Positions 53,048 to 62,471 of a stretch of DNA of 64,000 nucleotides are shown here, in pieces. The stretch is taken from contig CAIQCK010000065.1 of the NCBI GenBank assembly GCA_903870275.1, forward strand, positions 42,042 to 106,041. The letters run 5' to 3'. This DNA is from an uncultured bacterium. Lineage in GTDB: Bacteria > Verrucomicrobiota > Verrucomicrobiia > CAIQCK01. The notes under the pieces were generated by a model. It was not told the origin of the DNA. It did not search any database and worked only from the letters and a program-made list of their open reading frames with translations. The first letter of the stretch is position 1. Each line of letters opens with the position of its first letter. The position numbers and the translations under genes were made by a program.

Positions 53048-54241
53048 ATGAACCCGCAGCCAACCCTTCATAACCCGGAATCGAAAGTGCCGCCGCACGA
53101 GGAGCGGCGTTTCCGCCTTGGCCCGATCGCGGTGGTGGCCGCCCTGCTAACCGCGCTGGCATTCGCCGCGGGCATCCTGCCCCGCATCCAGGCCCGGCAG
53201 GCGGTCGCGAGAGAGACGCGCGAACTTTCCATCCCGACCATTGCCGTGGTTTCGCCGGCGCCGGGCATCGCCTCCGCCGGCATCGAGTTGCCCGCCGAGA
53301 TCAAGGCGTTCGTGGAAGCGCCGATTTATGCCCGCGCCAGCGGCTACCTCAAACGCTGGCTGCTGGACATTGGAGCTCGCGTCGAGGCCAACCAGCTTCT
53401 GGCGGAGATTGACACGCCGGAACTCGACCAGGATCTCGCCCGCACCCGCGCCGAACTTACCGAGCGTCTGGCCGCCCTCGAACTGGCCAGGACCACCGCG
53501 ACACGCTGGACGGAATTGCTCAAGACCGCCAGTGTCAGTGAACAGGAAACCGCCGAAAAGACGGCCGACCTCGCGCTCAAAGCCGCCATCGTCGAGGCCG
53601 GGCGGGCCAACGTCCGCCGTCTTGAAGAGCTCAAGGGTTTTGCGCGCGTCACCGCGCCCTTTGCCGGAACGCTCACCGCGCGCACCACCGACGTGGGCCA
53701 GCTCATCACCGCCGCCGGCACCCGCGAGCTGTTCCGCCTCGCGCAGACGCGCACCCTGCGCGTGTTCGTTTGCGTCCCGCAATCAATGGCCCACACCATC
53801 ATGCCGGGCCAAAGCGCCGAGATGACCCTGGCCGAATTGCCCGGACGGAGGTTTGAAGCGAAAGTCGTCCGCACCGCTGGCGCGGTGGATGCAAGCTCCC
53901 GCACGCTGCTCACCGAACTGGAAGTGGACAATGCACGCGGCGAGCTATTGGCCGGCAGCTATGCGCGGGTCCGCTTCAGCGGTGTCAACGCCCCCGCCCC
54001 GCTGACGTTGCCAGCCAACACCCTGCTGTTTCGCGCCGAAGGCATGCAAGTGGGCGTCGTCGGCGCGGACGGCCGCGTGGCGTTGCGCAGCATCAAACTC
54101 GGCCGCGATTTTGGGAAGACAGTCGAAGTGCTTGAAGGCATCACCGCTGCGGACCGCGTGATTTTGAATCCGTCCGATTCGCTGATCCACGGAGCCTTGG
54201 TGCGTCTCCAGGACCCGTCGAAACTGGCGCCGGGGCCATGA
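53048..54241 (+). CDS. RND efflux periplasmic adaptor (HlyD/MFP family)
   Basis: A 397-residue membrane-fusion protein. One N-terminal membrane anchor (IAVVAALLTALAFAAGIL) precedes a lipoyl/hairpin module (APIYARASGYLKRWLLDIGARV, VTAPFAGTLTARTTDVGQLI) split by a coiled-coil hairpin (LARTRAELTERLAALELARTTA), then beta-barrel and membrane-proximal domains. It should link the upstream permease to an outer-membrane channel. It starts 44 bases after the permease stop, so both form one operon. Confidence 0.9.
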   Translation: MNPQPTLHNPESKVPPHEERRFRLGPIAVVAALLTALAFAAGILPRIQARQAVARETRELSIPTIAVVSPAPGIASAGIELPAEIKAFVEAPIYARASGYLKRWLLDIGARVEANQLLAEIDTPELDQDLARTRAELTERLAALELARTTATRWTELLKTASVSEQETAEKTADLALKAAIVEAGRANVRRLEELKGFARVTAPFAGTLTARTTDVGQLITAAGTRELFRLAQTRTLRVFVCVPQSMAHTIMPGQSAEMTLAELPGRRFEAKVVRTAGAVDASSRTLLTELEVDNARGELLAGSYARVRFSGVNAPAPLTLPANTLLFRAEGMQVGVVGADGRVALRSIKLGRDFGKTVEVLEGITAADRVILNPSDSLIHGALVRLQDPSKLAPGP

Positions 54242-54865
54242 ACCTCCGACCGCCGTTTACAGTCGTCCTTGAATCGTGTGAGGGACACGATGAATACCCG
54301 CGTGTCCTTGGGAGCCCAGACTGCCGGGCGAACGCGCATATCCTGCGCCTGGCAGGCTGCAAGAAACGGATTCATGCCGTTAAAGCAAAGAATTGCGCCG
54401 GCGGCCGCTGCAAGGACGCTTTGCGAAGTCCAAAGGAAACAAACTTGATTTTCGACCCCAAGGGAAACGACACCGGGCTCTCGCGTTCCGGTTGCTCCAT
54501 CGCAACACGACTTGCCGTCCAACCATAGGGTTCAACTCGCGACAATTGACAAGACATCAGGCTGACGCCTCCTTCCTCAGGGATTCCAGCCGTCGCCGCA
54601 AGACTTTGCCAAAGTCAACAATCGGGCTGTTGAGCAGGAAATGACGTCAAAAAGGCGGTCAACCTGTTTGTCGCGCCGTGACAATCCGTGACAAAACCCC
54701 TGCCGTTCTGTGCCTTTCTGTGCGTTTATCACTTACATAAGTATGTGCAAACAGGCAGACGAGACGAAAAACGATCGTTTCGATTCCTGCCCTTTCCGCC
54801 ACTTCTTCCTCCGGGGAAACGACGATTCATTTTTCCCTGACAAATCCGTGTCAAACGGATGCGTG
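54242..54865. other. Intergenic region holding the distal selC-3' repeat
   Basis: A 624-base gap between the efflux pair and a convergent kinase gene. Apart from the 27-bp selC copy it contains repeated CGTGACA motifs (54677-54701, 54838-54870). Open frames here (for example the 96-codon plus-strand frame at 54238) have no family features. I see no RNA gene or intact integrase. Confidence 0.45.
54779..54805 (+). repeat. Duplicate of the selC 3' end
   Basis: TTCGATTCCTGCCCTTTCCG then CCACTTC, identical to 49390-49416, which is the T-loop, acceptor 3' strand, CCA and four following bases of selC. The base before and the base after differ from selC, so the repeat is exactly 27 bp. It marks where the tRNA gene's 3' flank originally joined the kinase region at 54866. 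Confidence 0.8.
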
Positions 54866-57304
54866 TCATGGTTTATTTTTTTGCTTCACCGGCAAGTTCA
54901 GATGGAAGCGGGTGTATTGTCCCGCTTCGGTCTCAAAATAGAGTTCCCCGCCGTGTTCCGTCACGATGCCGTGGCTGATGGACAGCCCCAAGCCAGTTCC
55001 CTTGCCCACCGGCTTGGTGGTATAGAAAGGATCAAACACACGGTTGCGAATATCCTGCGGGATTCCAGTGCCGTGGTCCTCGACGGTCATTCGAATCCAC
55101 GGTTCCCCGTCTTTCTCGAACAACTGCGCGTTGACCCGGATGATCTTGTTCTCATGGTGGCCGGGATACTTTTCGTTCAGGGCGTCCCGCGCATTGGTCA
55201 GCAGATTCATCAATACCTGCTCGATTTGCTGGCCGCGGCATCCTATCTGGGGCAGTCCCTCCGGCACGTCCACGGTCAGCGTGATCTGGTCGCGCCGGAT
55301 CACGGTCTGGATGAGCGTGAGAACGGCTTTGATCATGTCGGCCGGATTCGTCAGACTGTGCTCCTGCTTGTCCTGCCGCGCGAAGGCCAGCAGGTTGCGA
55401 ACAATCACCGACACGCGGCCTGTTTCCTTCTTGATCCCGCTGGTGAACTTCTGGAGATGACTTTCCGCGGGCAGTTCGTCGGCAATCAACTGCGCGTAGT
55501 TCATGATTCCATTGATGGGGTTGTTGATTTCGTGGGCGACGCCGCTGGCGAGTGTGCCGAGGGCTTCCATCTTGTGCGCATCGCGGAGTTGGGCCTCCAA
55601 CACGATCTCCTGCGTCACATCGCGTTTGACGGCGACATAATTGACCGTGACGCCGGCGGCGTCGCGGATCGGCGTGATGGAGGCGTCCTCCTCGTAGAGC
55701 GTGCCATCTTTCTTCTTGTTGATGAAGCGGCCGTGCCAAACCTCGCCGCGACCGAGCGTTTCCCACATCTGCCGGTAGAAAACGTCGTCGTGTTTGCCGC
55801 TCTTGAGCACGCGCGGGTTCTGGCCAACGGCTTCGGCGCGTGTGTAGCCGGTGATGCGCTCGAAGGCGGGGTTGGCGTAGAGAATGGTCCCCGTCGTATC
55901 GGTGATTACAATGGTTTCCGCTGCCTGTTCAACCGCCGTGGCCAGCCGCGCCATTTCCGCCTCCGCCCGCTTCTGCCCGGTGATGTCGCGCACGGTGGCA
56001 TGAAGTTGCGTCTGCCCGGCCAACAGGAAACGAGTCAACAGCACGGTTGCCGGGAACTCTTTTCCGTCGAGCCGCTTGTGCGTCCACTCACAATAGTGGG
56101 AGCCTTCACGCAGGGTGGTTTCGATCACGGCTTTCGATTTCTCTGCCGAGAGGCTGCCGTCCGGCTGCCGTTCGGGGGAAACCTCCCACGGCGCGAGCGA
56201 ACAGAATGCCGCCTCGGTGGCCACGCCAAACATCTGGAGCGCCGCCGGGTTCACTCCGGAGAATTTCCAGTCAGGCGGCGCAACGATCATCATGGCATCT
56301 CGCGAGCTTTCGAACAGGACGCGGTATTTTTCCTCGCTCGCGCGCAACGCCTCCTCCACCTGCCGGCGCTGCCGTTCGATCTCGATGTTCTGGAGTGCAA
56401 ACGAGAGGTCGTCTGCCAGTTCCTTCAGCAGAAGAAGCTCCTCCTGGTCGAACGCGTTGGGACGGTCGGCGTAAACGTTGAGCGAGCCAAAAAGGCGGTC
56501 GCCCAGGGTCATCGGCACCGCCGCCACCGAGTTGCAGCCGCAGGCCAGCGCTTTTTCCTGCCACGGCCCGAAACGGGCATCCGTGGCAAGGTCCTGGAAA
56601 ACGCACGTTTCCCGCCGCCGGATGGCTGTGCCGACGGGGCCTCGGCCGGTCTTGGTTTCGTCCCACGTGACGGTGATCTCGGTCGCGTAACCGGCCGCCG
56701 GTCCCGCGCTGGCGACAGGCACGACGCGCTTGGAGTCCGGTTGCACAAACCCGATCCAAACCACCCGGTAGCCGCGGGTTCGCACGAGGATCTTGCACGC
56801 CTCGGCGAGAAGATTCTCCGGGTTCCGCTCCCGCACGATCAACTCATCCACATCCCGCACGGCCCGCAACACTTCGTGAAGGTGCCGGATCAACGACTCC
56901 GCCTGCACCCCGTTCTTGGTCAGTTCGGACTCCCGCATCGCGCGCCGCACGGCCGGTCCCAGGCGGGAGATTCGATGCTTCAATACATAATCGGTGGCGC
57001 CCAGATGCAGCGTATTAATGGCAATTTCCTCGCCCATGCTGCCGGAAACCATAATGAAAGGCACTTCGGGCCGTGTCCTGCGGACCAGCATCAGCGCAGA
57101 GATGCCGTCATAGGACGGCAGCTTGAAGTCCGACAGGATCAGGTCAATCTCCGGGTTTTGAAGCTCGGTCTTTAACTCCGCCTCCGTCATTATCCGCTTC
57201 GCCACGAACCGGAAACCCTCCCGACTCACCTCCCGCAGGATCATTTCGGCATCGGCGGGCCGGTCTTCGAGCATGAGGATCTTGATTTCGTGGGTCGTGT
57301 CCAT
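54866..57304 (-). CDS. Hybrid sensor kinase: receiver-GAF-PAS-PAS-HisKA-HATPase
   Basis: An 812-residue soluble kinase. An N-terminal receiver (ILMLEDRPADAEMILREV, phospho-acceptor in LILSDFKLP) is followed by a GAF domain (about 160-300), two PAS domains (about 320-440 and 445-570), a histidine box GVAHEINNPINGIMNYAQL, and HATPase motifs NLLTNARDAL, EDHGTGIP and GKGTGLGLSISHG. A receiver at the N-terminus suggests it takes part in a multi-step relay with the neighbouring proteins. It is the last gene of a four-gene minus-strand signalling cluster, 3 bases after the next one. Confidence 0.88.
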   Translation of the reverse strand: MDTTHEIKILMLEDRPADAEMILREVSREGFRFVAKRIMTEAELKTELQNPEIDLILSDFKLPSYDGISALMLVRRTRPEVPFIMVSGSMGEEIAINTLHLGATDYVLKHRISRLGPAVRRAMRESELTKNGVQAESLIRHLHEVLRAVRDVDELIVRERNPENLLAEACKILVRTRGYRVVWIGFVQPDSKRVVPVASAGPAAGYATEITVTWDETKTGRGPVGTAIRRRETCVFQDLATDARFGPWQEKALACGCNSVAAVPMTLGDRLFGSLNVYADRPNAFDQEELLLLKELADDLSFALQNIEIERQRRQVEEALRASEEKYRVLFESSRDAMMIVAPPDWKFSGVNPAALQMFGVATEAAFCSLAPWEVSPERQPDGSLSAEKSKAVIETTLREGSHYCEWTHKRLDGKEFPATVLLTRFLLAGQTQLHATVRDITGQKRAEAEMARLATAVEQAAETIVITDTTGTILYANPAFERITGYTRAEAVGQNPRVLKSGKHDDVFYRQMWETLGRGEVWHGRFINKKKDGTLYEEDASITPIRDAAGVTVNYVAVKRDVTQEIVLEAQLRDAHKMEALGTLASGVAHEINNPINGIMNYAQLIADELPAESHLQKFTSGIKKETGRVSVIVRNLLAFARQDKQEHSLTNPADMIKAVLTLIQTVIRRDQITLTVDVPEGLPQIGCRGQQIEQVLMNLLTNARDALNEKYPGHHENKIIRVNAQLFEKDGEPWIRMTVEDHGTGIPQDIRNRVFDPFYTTKPVGKGTGLGLSISHGIVTEHGGELYFETEAGQYTRFHLNLPVKQKNKP

Positions 57305-57307
57305 GGC

Positions 57308-59764
57308 TCACACTTTCCCGGCTGGCAGCGTGAAGTAAAAATCCGCGCCTTTGTTGAGAGTCGCCTCTGCCCAGACACTGCCGCTGTGGCGCAGGACGAT
57401 GCGCTGAACCAGCGCCAGCCCCACACCCGTGCCTTCAAACTCCTCCTCGCTGTGCAGCCGCTGAAAAACGGCAAAGAGCTTGTGCACATACCGCATGTCG
57501 AAGCCCACGCCGTTGTCCTTGACGCAATAAATCAACTCGTCGCCATCCATCCGCCCGGTGATCTCGATCTCGGCCACCGGCCGGGTGCGGGTGTATTTGA
57601 CGGCGTTGGAAATCAGGTTGGTCCAGATGTGGGAAAGCAGGGCCGCGTCGCCGTGTGCCGGCGGCAGCGGATGGAGCTTCAACCGGATGTCGCGGCCCGG
57701 CGCCTGTGCTGCGCATTCGTCGAATGCGCTTTGGGCCATCGCGCGCATATCCACCTCCTCCCGCTGCATCGCCTGCCGCCCCATCCGCGAGAACTCCAAC
57801 AAGTCGTCAATCAACCGCCTCATCTTCTCAGCCTCGGCGCACACGACGCCCAGCGTGCGCTGGCCTTCTTCATCGAGCTGCTGGGCGTAATCTCGGGACA
57901 AGATGGTCGCAAAGCCATTGATAGCCCGCAGCGGCGCGCGGAGGTCATGCGACACGGAGTAGGAGAACGACTCCAGTTCCTTGTTGGCCGCTTGAAGCTC
58001 GGCGGTGCGCTCCTGCACCCGCCGCTCCAGGTCGGTATTGAGCTGGCGGACTTCCTCCTCCACCCGCTTGCGCTCGGTGATGTCCTGGATTGTGCCAAAC
58101 ATGCTGACGGGTTTTCCCGCAGCGTTGATTTCGAGGTTGCCCCGGCCGTGCACCCAGCAAATGGCTCCATCGCTCTGGCGGATGATGCGGTAATCCTTGT
58201 CAAAGGGCTGTCCATCTTTAAGGACATGCCCCAATAGATAATCACGCATTTCGTCTTTATGTTCCGGGTGCAGCAGATTTACCCAGCCCTCGACAGTTTT
58301 TGGGTATGCCGTATCAATGCCGAATACTTCATCCAAAGCCGTCGAACAGGTCCATTGTCCCGACGTGAAGTCGAGAACGTAATGGCCCAGTTTTGCCACG
58401 TGCTGTGATTCTTTGAGATGTTCTTGGTTCTCCCGCAGCGCCTCCTCCACCCGCTTGCGTTCTGCGCGAGTGCGCAGCGTGGTGATGCCATAGGCCAGAT
58501 CGCCGGCCAGGTCGGCGAGCAAGCTCATTTCTTCGGTGTTGAAGGCGTCCGGCACGGCGGCGTAGATCATCACTACGCCAAACACGCGTTCGCCGATGAT
58601 CAACGGCAGCGTGGCTGACGAGGCGTAGCCGCGCTGGATCGCCTCCGGCCGCCACAGGCCATAGGTTGGATCGGTGAGGATGTTGCGGGCGAGGACGGGC
58701 CGGCCGGTGCGGATGGCGATGCCGGTGGGACCGCGTCCGCCCTCGGTGTCGGCCCAGGTGATTTTCGCAGTGTCGAGGTAGCCGGTCTCGAAGCCGGCTT
58801 GGGCGACGGGGCGCACCGACTTGGCCGCGTCCTGTTCAGCGAAGCCGACCCACGCCATGCGGTAGCCGCCGTGGTCCACGAGCAGGCTGCAGATTTTCTG
58901 GAGCAACTCCGTTTCGGTCGTGGCGCGCACGAGGGCCTCATTGCATTCGCTGATGACCTTGAGCGCGCGGTTGCTCTTGTGCAAATCCTCCTCCGCCTTC
59001 TTGCGCTCGGTGATGTCGCGGCAGACGCAGAAGATGAGTTTTTGCCCATTACAGATGGCCCCGTTCGAGCTGATTTCGACATCATACTCGGTGCCGTCCT
59101 TGCGACGGTGGCGTGTCTCGAACTGATTGCCGGTGGCGTCAATCAACCGGATCATTCCCATCAATTGATCGCGTGTCCAATGCGCGTCCCAATCCCAAAC
59201 AGAGAGTTGCCGCATTTCGTTGGGGGAATAGCCGAGCATTTCGGTAAAGCGGCTGTTGGACTCGAACACCTTGCCATATGGGTCGAGGACAACGATACCG
59301 TCCCTGGACTGCTCGATCAGAATGCGGCGGCGAACCGCCTCGTTTGCAAGAGCCGCTTCGGCCCGCTTCTGGCGTTGCAGCAATTTCCACTCGCGGAGAA
59401 CACCTCTCACCGTGTGGGGCAGAATGGCGAAAGCCTCCGGCGACTTGACCACGTAATCCAACGCGCCCGCTTTCATCACTTCGGCCACGATCTGCTGATT
59501 GCCGAACGCGGTCATGACGAGGACAGGAAACAGTGCGTCTTCCGGTGGATTTGTCAGAACCTCCACGGCGCGACCGTCGGGCAGGTTCAGATCAATCAGT
59601 GCGATGGCCGGAGGATATGCGGCGATGTGTTCCCGGTATTCCCGCAGCGTGCCGACGGCGCGGATGTCGGCCTTCGTGCCTGCCGCCTCAAAGGCGCGGC
59701 GGATGGCCTCGACGTGGGCCTCTTCGTCTTCCACGATCAGTATTTGGCGGCGCGCGATACTCAT
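57308..59764 (-). CDS. Hybrid sensor kinase: receiver-PAS-GAF-PAS-HisKA-HATPase
   Basis: An 818-residue kinase from ATG 59764 (MSIARRQILIVEDEEAHVEA). Receiver first (acceptor in IALIDLNLPDG), then PAS (GIVVLDPYGKVFESNSRF), GAF, PAS (GTIQDITERKRVEEEV), a phytochrome-type histidine box SVSHDLRAPLRAINGF and a HATPase domain (NLISNAVKYT, VKDNGVGFD, GTGVGLALVQRI). Soluble. It closely resembles the neighbouring kinase in its receiver-GAF-PAS plan, suggesting local duplication and reshuffling. Confidence 0.88.
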   Translation of the reverse strand: MSIARRQILIVEDEEAHVEAIRRAFEAAGTKADIRAVGTLREYREHIAAYPPAIALIDLNLPDGRAVEVLTNPPEDALFPVLVMTAFGNQQIVAEVMKAGALDYVVKSPEAFAILPHTVRGVLREWKLLQRQKRAEAALANEAVRRRILIEQSRDGIVVLDPYGKVFESNSRFTEMLGYSPNEMRQLSVWDWDAHWTRDQLMGMIRLIDATGNQFETRHRRKDGTEYDVEISSNGAICNGQKLIFCVCRDITERKKAEEDLHKSNRALKVISECNEALVRATTETELLQKICSLLVDHGGYRMAWVGFAEQDAAKSVRPVAQAGFETGYLDTAKITWADTEGGRGPTGIAIRTGRPVLARNILTDPTYGLWRPEAIQRGYASSATLPLIIGERVFGVVMIYAAVPDAFNTEEMSLLADLAGDLAYGITTLRTRAERKRVEEALRENQEHLKESQHVAKLGHYVLDFTSGQWTCSTALDEVFGIDTAYPKTVEGWVNLLHPEHKDEMRDYLLGHVLKDGQPFDKDYRIIRQSDGAICWVHGRGNLEINAAGKPVSMFGTIQDITERKRVEEEVRQLNTDLERRVQERTAELQAANKELESFSYSVSHDLRAPLRAINGFATILSRDYAQQLDEEGQRTLGVVCAEAEKMRRLIDDLLEFSRMGRQAMQREEVDMRAMAQSAFDECAAQAPGRDIRLKLHPLPPAHGDAALLSHIWTNLISNAVKYTRTRPVAEIEITGRMDGDELIYCVKDNGVGFDMRYVHKLFAVFQRLHSEEEFEGTGVGLALVQRIVLRHSGSVWAEATLNKGADFYFTLPAGKV

Positions 59765-59782
59765 TGGGTCTCCAGGCACTTG

Positions 59783-60223
59783 CTAGAGCGGATTCTGGTT
59801 CCACGCCAGCCAGTAGAAGCCAAAGGTTTCCATCAGTTGATTGAACTGCGTGAAATCCACCGGCTTCACCAGGTAGCTGTTAACGTGGTTGTCGTAGGCT
59901 TTGATCATGTCCGCCTCGGCTTTCGAGGTGGTCAGGATCACCACCGGGATTTTGTGGAGCTTGGGGTCCGCCTTGATGATCTTCAACACCTCCAGCCCGT
60001 CCACCTTCGGCAGCCGCAGGTCGAGCAGGATAACGCCCGGCCGCGGTGACTGGGCCGGGTCGCTGAATTCATTCCGCCGGTAAAGGTAATCCAGCGCCGC
60101 CTGCCCGTCGGCGACGTGTATCAGGCGGTTGGCTATACGAGAGATCTCGAAATTCCGCCGCACGATCTCGGCATGGGCCTCCTCATCTTCCACCAGTAGA
60201 ATGATAATCGGTTCACCTTTCAT
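59783..60223 (-). CDS. Stand-alone response regulator receiver protein
   Basis: A 146-residue single receiver domain from ATG 60223 (MKGEPIIILLVEDEEAHAEI); the longer frame adds an unconserved Arg/Gly-rich stretch. LVEDEEAH holds the acidic pocket, VILLDLRLPKVDG the phospho-acceptor Asp, and YLVKPVDFTQF the conserved Lys. This subtype (Rcp1-like, VILTTSKAEADMIKAY) is usually the partner of phytochrome-type kinases. No output domain, so it works as a shuttle in the cluster. Confidence 0.9.
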   Translation of the reverse strand: MKGEPIIILLVEDEEAHAEIVRRNFEISRIANRLIHVADGQAALDYLYRRNEFSDPAQSPRPGVILLDLRLPKVDGLEVLKIIKADPKLHKIPVVILTTSKAEADMIKAYDNHVNSYLVKPVDFTQFNQLMETFGFYWLAWNQNPL

Positions 60224-60237
60224 AGTTCTTCTCCTTC

Positions 60238-62385
60238 TTATTGTTCTTTGGAATGACTGCCTTCTGCCTTCTGTTCCCCCACCGCTCCCGGCAGCGTAAA
60301 ATAGAAGCACGTGCCCTGTCCCTGTCCTGCGGACTCCACCCAGATTCGCCCCTGACACAACTCCACGATTCGTTTGACGAGGGCCAGGCCAAGGCCCGTC
60401 CCTTCGGCTTTGGGATCAAGTCTCTCAAACAGGTTGAAGATCTTCGTGTGGTAGCGCGGATCTATGCCGATGCCGTTGTCGCGCACGAAGAACACCGTCT
60501 CCGCGCCGCGCGCCTCCATGCCGATCTCGATGCGCGGTTCCTTCTGGCCGCCCATGAACTTGCAGGCGTTCTCCACCAGGTTCTGCCAGATCTCCGCCAG
60601 GCGGGGCCGGTCGCCGTGCAACATCATGTCGTTGTCGCCCACCTTCACCGACACGCCCTGCTCGGTGATGCGACCCGCCACCGCACCGAGCGCTTCGTCC
60701 ACCAGATTCCGGAACGTGATGCGCACCGGCGGGTTGATGACGCGGCCGACGCGTGAAACCTCCAGCAACTCGTTGAGCAATCGCGCCATCTTTTCCGTGG
60801 CGGTGCGTATGAAGCGCAGGTCCTTCTCGATTCGCCCGGCATCGCCCGCCGCCGTGTCTTTCTCCAAGTAGCCGAGGAACGTCCGGACCGTCACGACCGG
60901 ACTCTTCAGGTCATGGGAAGCCGTATAGAGGAAGCGCTCCAACTCCGCGTTCTTCTCCTGCAACTCCAGCGCGCTTTGCCGCGCCGACGCCTCCGCCCGC
61001 TTGCGATCGGAGATGTCGCGGATGTTGCACTGGATCACCTTCTGGTGGTCCGCCAGATAGACGTTGCTGACAAACTCCACCTCGTGCCGCTTCCCGTCGT
61101 GACCTTCCAGCGCCATGTCTTCGTAGCGGATGTATTTCTTCTCCTTCAATTCCGCGAAGTTGGCCTCGTTGGCGATGAGGTCCTTGAAGAATCCCAGTTG
61201 CCAGACCTTCTTGCCGAGGAACACCTCGCGTGCGACACCCAGCAACTCGATCAAGTACGGATTCACATCCACCACCATCCCGGTCTCGGCATCGAGGATC
61301 AACACGCCGTCTCTGGCCGCCTCAAAGAGCCGGCGATAGCGGAGTTCGGAAGCGCGCAGCAGGTCCCCTATCTCCGCTCGCTCCTTGTAATACCGGACGC
61401 GCTGGTGCCGCCAGACCAGACCCACGCCGGCTCCCGCGCCGAAGATCAAGACGCCGATCAGGACGACCAGTTGCCAGAGTTGCCCGCGCAGCGGCGCATA
61501 CGCTTCCGCGGTGTCTATGCGGGCCACCAGCGACCACGGCGAGTCGGGAATGGCGCTCAAGGCCGCCACCACTGGCACGCCCCGGTAGTCTATGCCTTTC
61601 ATGATGCCCTCCCGGCCCGAGGCAGCCTGGGCCGCGGGCAGCGCAACGCTATCCAAAAGCATTCGGAGGTTCAGTGCGGTATTCGTCTGAAACCGGAGTT
61701 CGTTCAGGAAAATGACTTCGTTGCCTTCCCGGCGGACGAGCAGTGTCTCGGCGGTCAGGCTCGGCGTGGGCCAGCGTTTGATGAAGGGATAAAGATACGT
61801 TTCCGGATCAATGCGCAAATCGAGCACGCCCAGCGGACGGTTCGCGTCCGACTCGTCAAGAATGGGCACCATCACCGCCAGATAGATGCGTTGATCGTGT
61901 TCGTTGCGGTAAAAGTCCTGAAACGTCACCCGGCCCGACCGCAGGATTTCCGGAAGGCTTTGGAGAATAGCGAACGACATGGGCGGCAGCTTCCCGGCAG
62001 GCCATGACATGCGGGGAATGCCCTGGGTATCCAGCAGACGAATCCGGTCATACCCGGAATCAGGGTATTTCTCGATCCACGACCGAAGCTGCCGTTGCGC
62101 GTCAGCGTCCTCCGGCTTCTCGAAGAAGCGGCGCACCAGGGCGGTAAAGGTGCTGTTCTTGAACACCATGGCACCATCCCCCAGCCGTTCCTTACGCCAC
62201 TGCGCCAGCTCCTCCACCTTCAGTTTCGCAATGGATGAAAGCTGGCGCTCCACTTCGGCGCGATGGTTCCGCTCCTGGGACCGGTAGTAGAACACGCCGG
62301 TGGCGACGATGCCCGCCGCCAGCAAAAGGAACACCAGCAAGGGTGCAAACCCAACCCGCGACCCTGATGGTTCGGAAATCTTCAT
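60238..62385 (-). CDS. Membrane sensor kinase with periplasmic sensing domain
   Basis: A 715-residue kinase from ATG 62385, with GGGAGG immediately upstream. Two membrane helices (APLLVFLLLAAGIVATGVFYY and LVVLIGVLIFGAGAGVGLVW) bracket a roughly 270-residue periplasmic Cache-like domain. A PAS domain follows (GVLILDAETGMVVDVNPYLI), then the histidine box YTASHDLKSPVVTVRTFLGY and HATPase motifs NLVENACKF, VRDNGIGID and GTGLGLALVKRI. As first gene of the cluster it is probably the surface input, passing phosphate to the downstream receivers. Confidence 0.88.
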   Translation of the reverse strand: MKISEPSGSRVGFAPLLVFLLLAAGIVATGVFYYRSQERNHRAEVERQLSSIAKLKVEELAQWRKERLGDGAMVFKNSTFTALVRRFFEKPEDADAQRQLRSWIEKYPDSGYDRIRLLDTQGIPRMSWPAGKLPPMSFAILQSLPEILRSGRVTFQDFYRNEHDQRIYLAVMVPILDESDANRPLGVLDLRIDPETYLYPFIKRWPTPSLTAETLLVRREGNEVIFLNELRFQTNTALNLRMLLDSVALPAAQAASGREGIMKGIDYRGVPVVAALSAIPDSPWSLVARIDTAEAYAPLRGQLWQLVVLIGVLIFGAGAGVGLVWRHQRVRYYKERAEIGDLLRASELRYRRLFEAARDGVLILDAETGMVVDVNPYLIELLGVAREVFLGKKVWQLGFFKDLIANEANFAELKEKKYIRYEDMALEGHDGKRHEVEFVSNVYLADHQKVIQCNIRDISDRKRAEASARQSALELQEKNAELERFLYTASHDLKSPVVTVRTFLGYLEKDTAAGDAGRIEKDLRFIRTATEKMARLLNELLEVSRVGRVINPPVRITFRNLVDEALGAVAGRITEQGVSVKVGDNDMMLHGDRPRLAEIWQNLVENACKFMGGQKEPRIEIGMEARGAETVFFVRDNGIGIDPRYHTKIFNLFERLDPKAEGTGLGLALVKRIVELCQGRIWVESAGQGQGTCFYFTLPGAVGEQKAEGSHSKEQ

Positions 62386-62471
62386 AAACCTCCCAGAAAT
62401 TGACGAGTTGTGGTTCAACTTCGGCCAGCGGGCCAGTAATAGCGAAATATATTCACAACTATTTCAACAAT

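Larger units (their letters stand above)
49390..54805. mobile_element. Probable second insertion at the 3' end of selC, carrying an RND efflux pair
   Basis: The 27 bases that end selC and extend 4 bases beyond CCA (49390-49416) recur exactly at 54779-54805. Between them lie only an RND permease, its adaptor and about 1 kb of non-coding DNA; no integrase is visible, so the element is cut down or was mobilised in trans. CGTGACA-type motifs (54677-54701 and, inverted or variant, 54838-54870) flank the distal copy and resemble recombinase arm sites. The core here is the T-arm/acceptor end, distinct from the anticodon-arm core used by the large island. Confidence 0.55.

Noticed and set aside
54710..57175. 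821-codon plus-strand open frame
   Set aside because: Antisense to a hybrid kinase whose HisKA and HATPase motifs are intact.
58799..60049. 416-codon plus-strand open frame
   Set aside because: Antisense to the kinase and receiver genes; no domain pattern.
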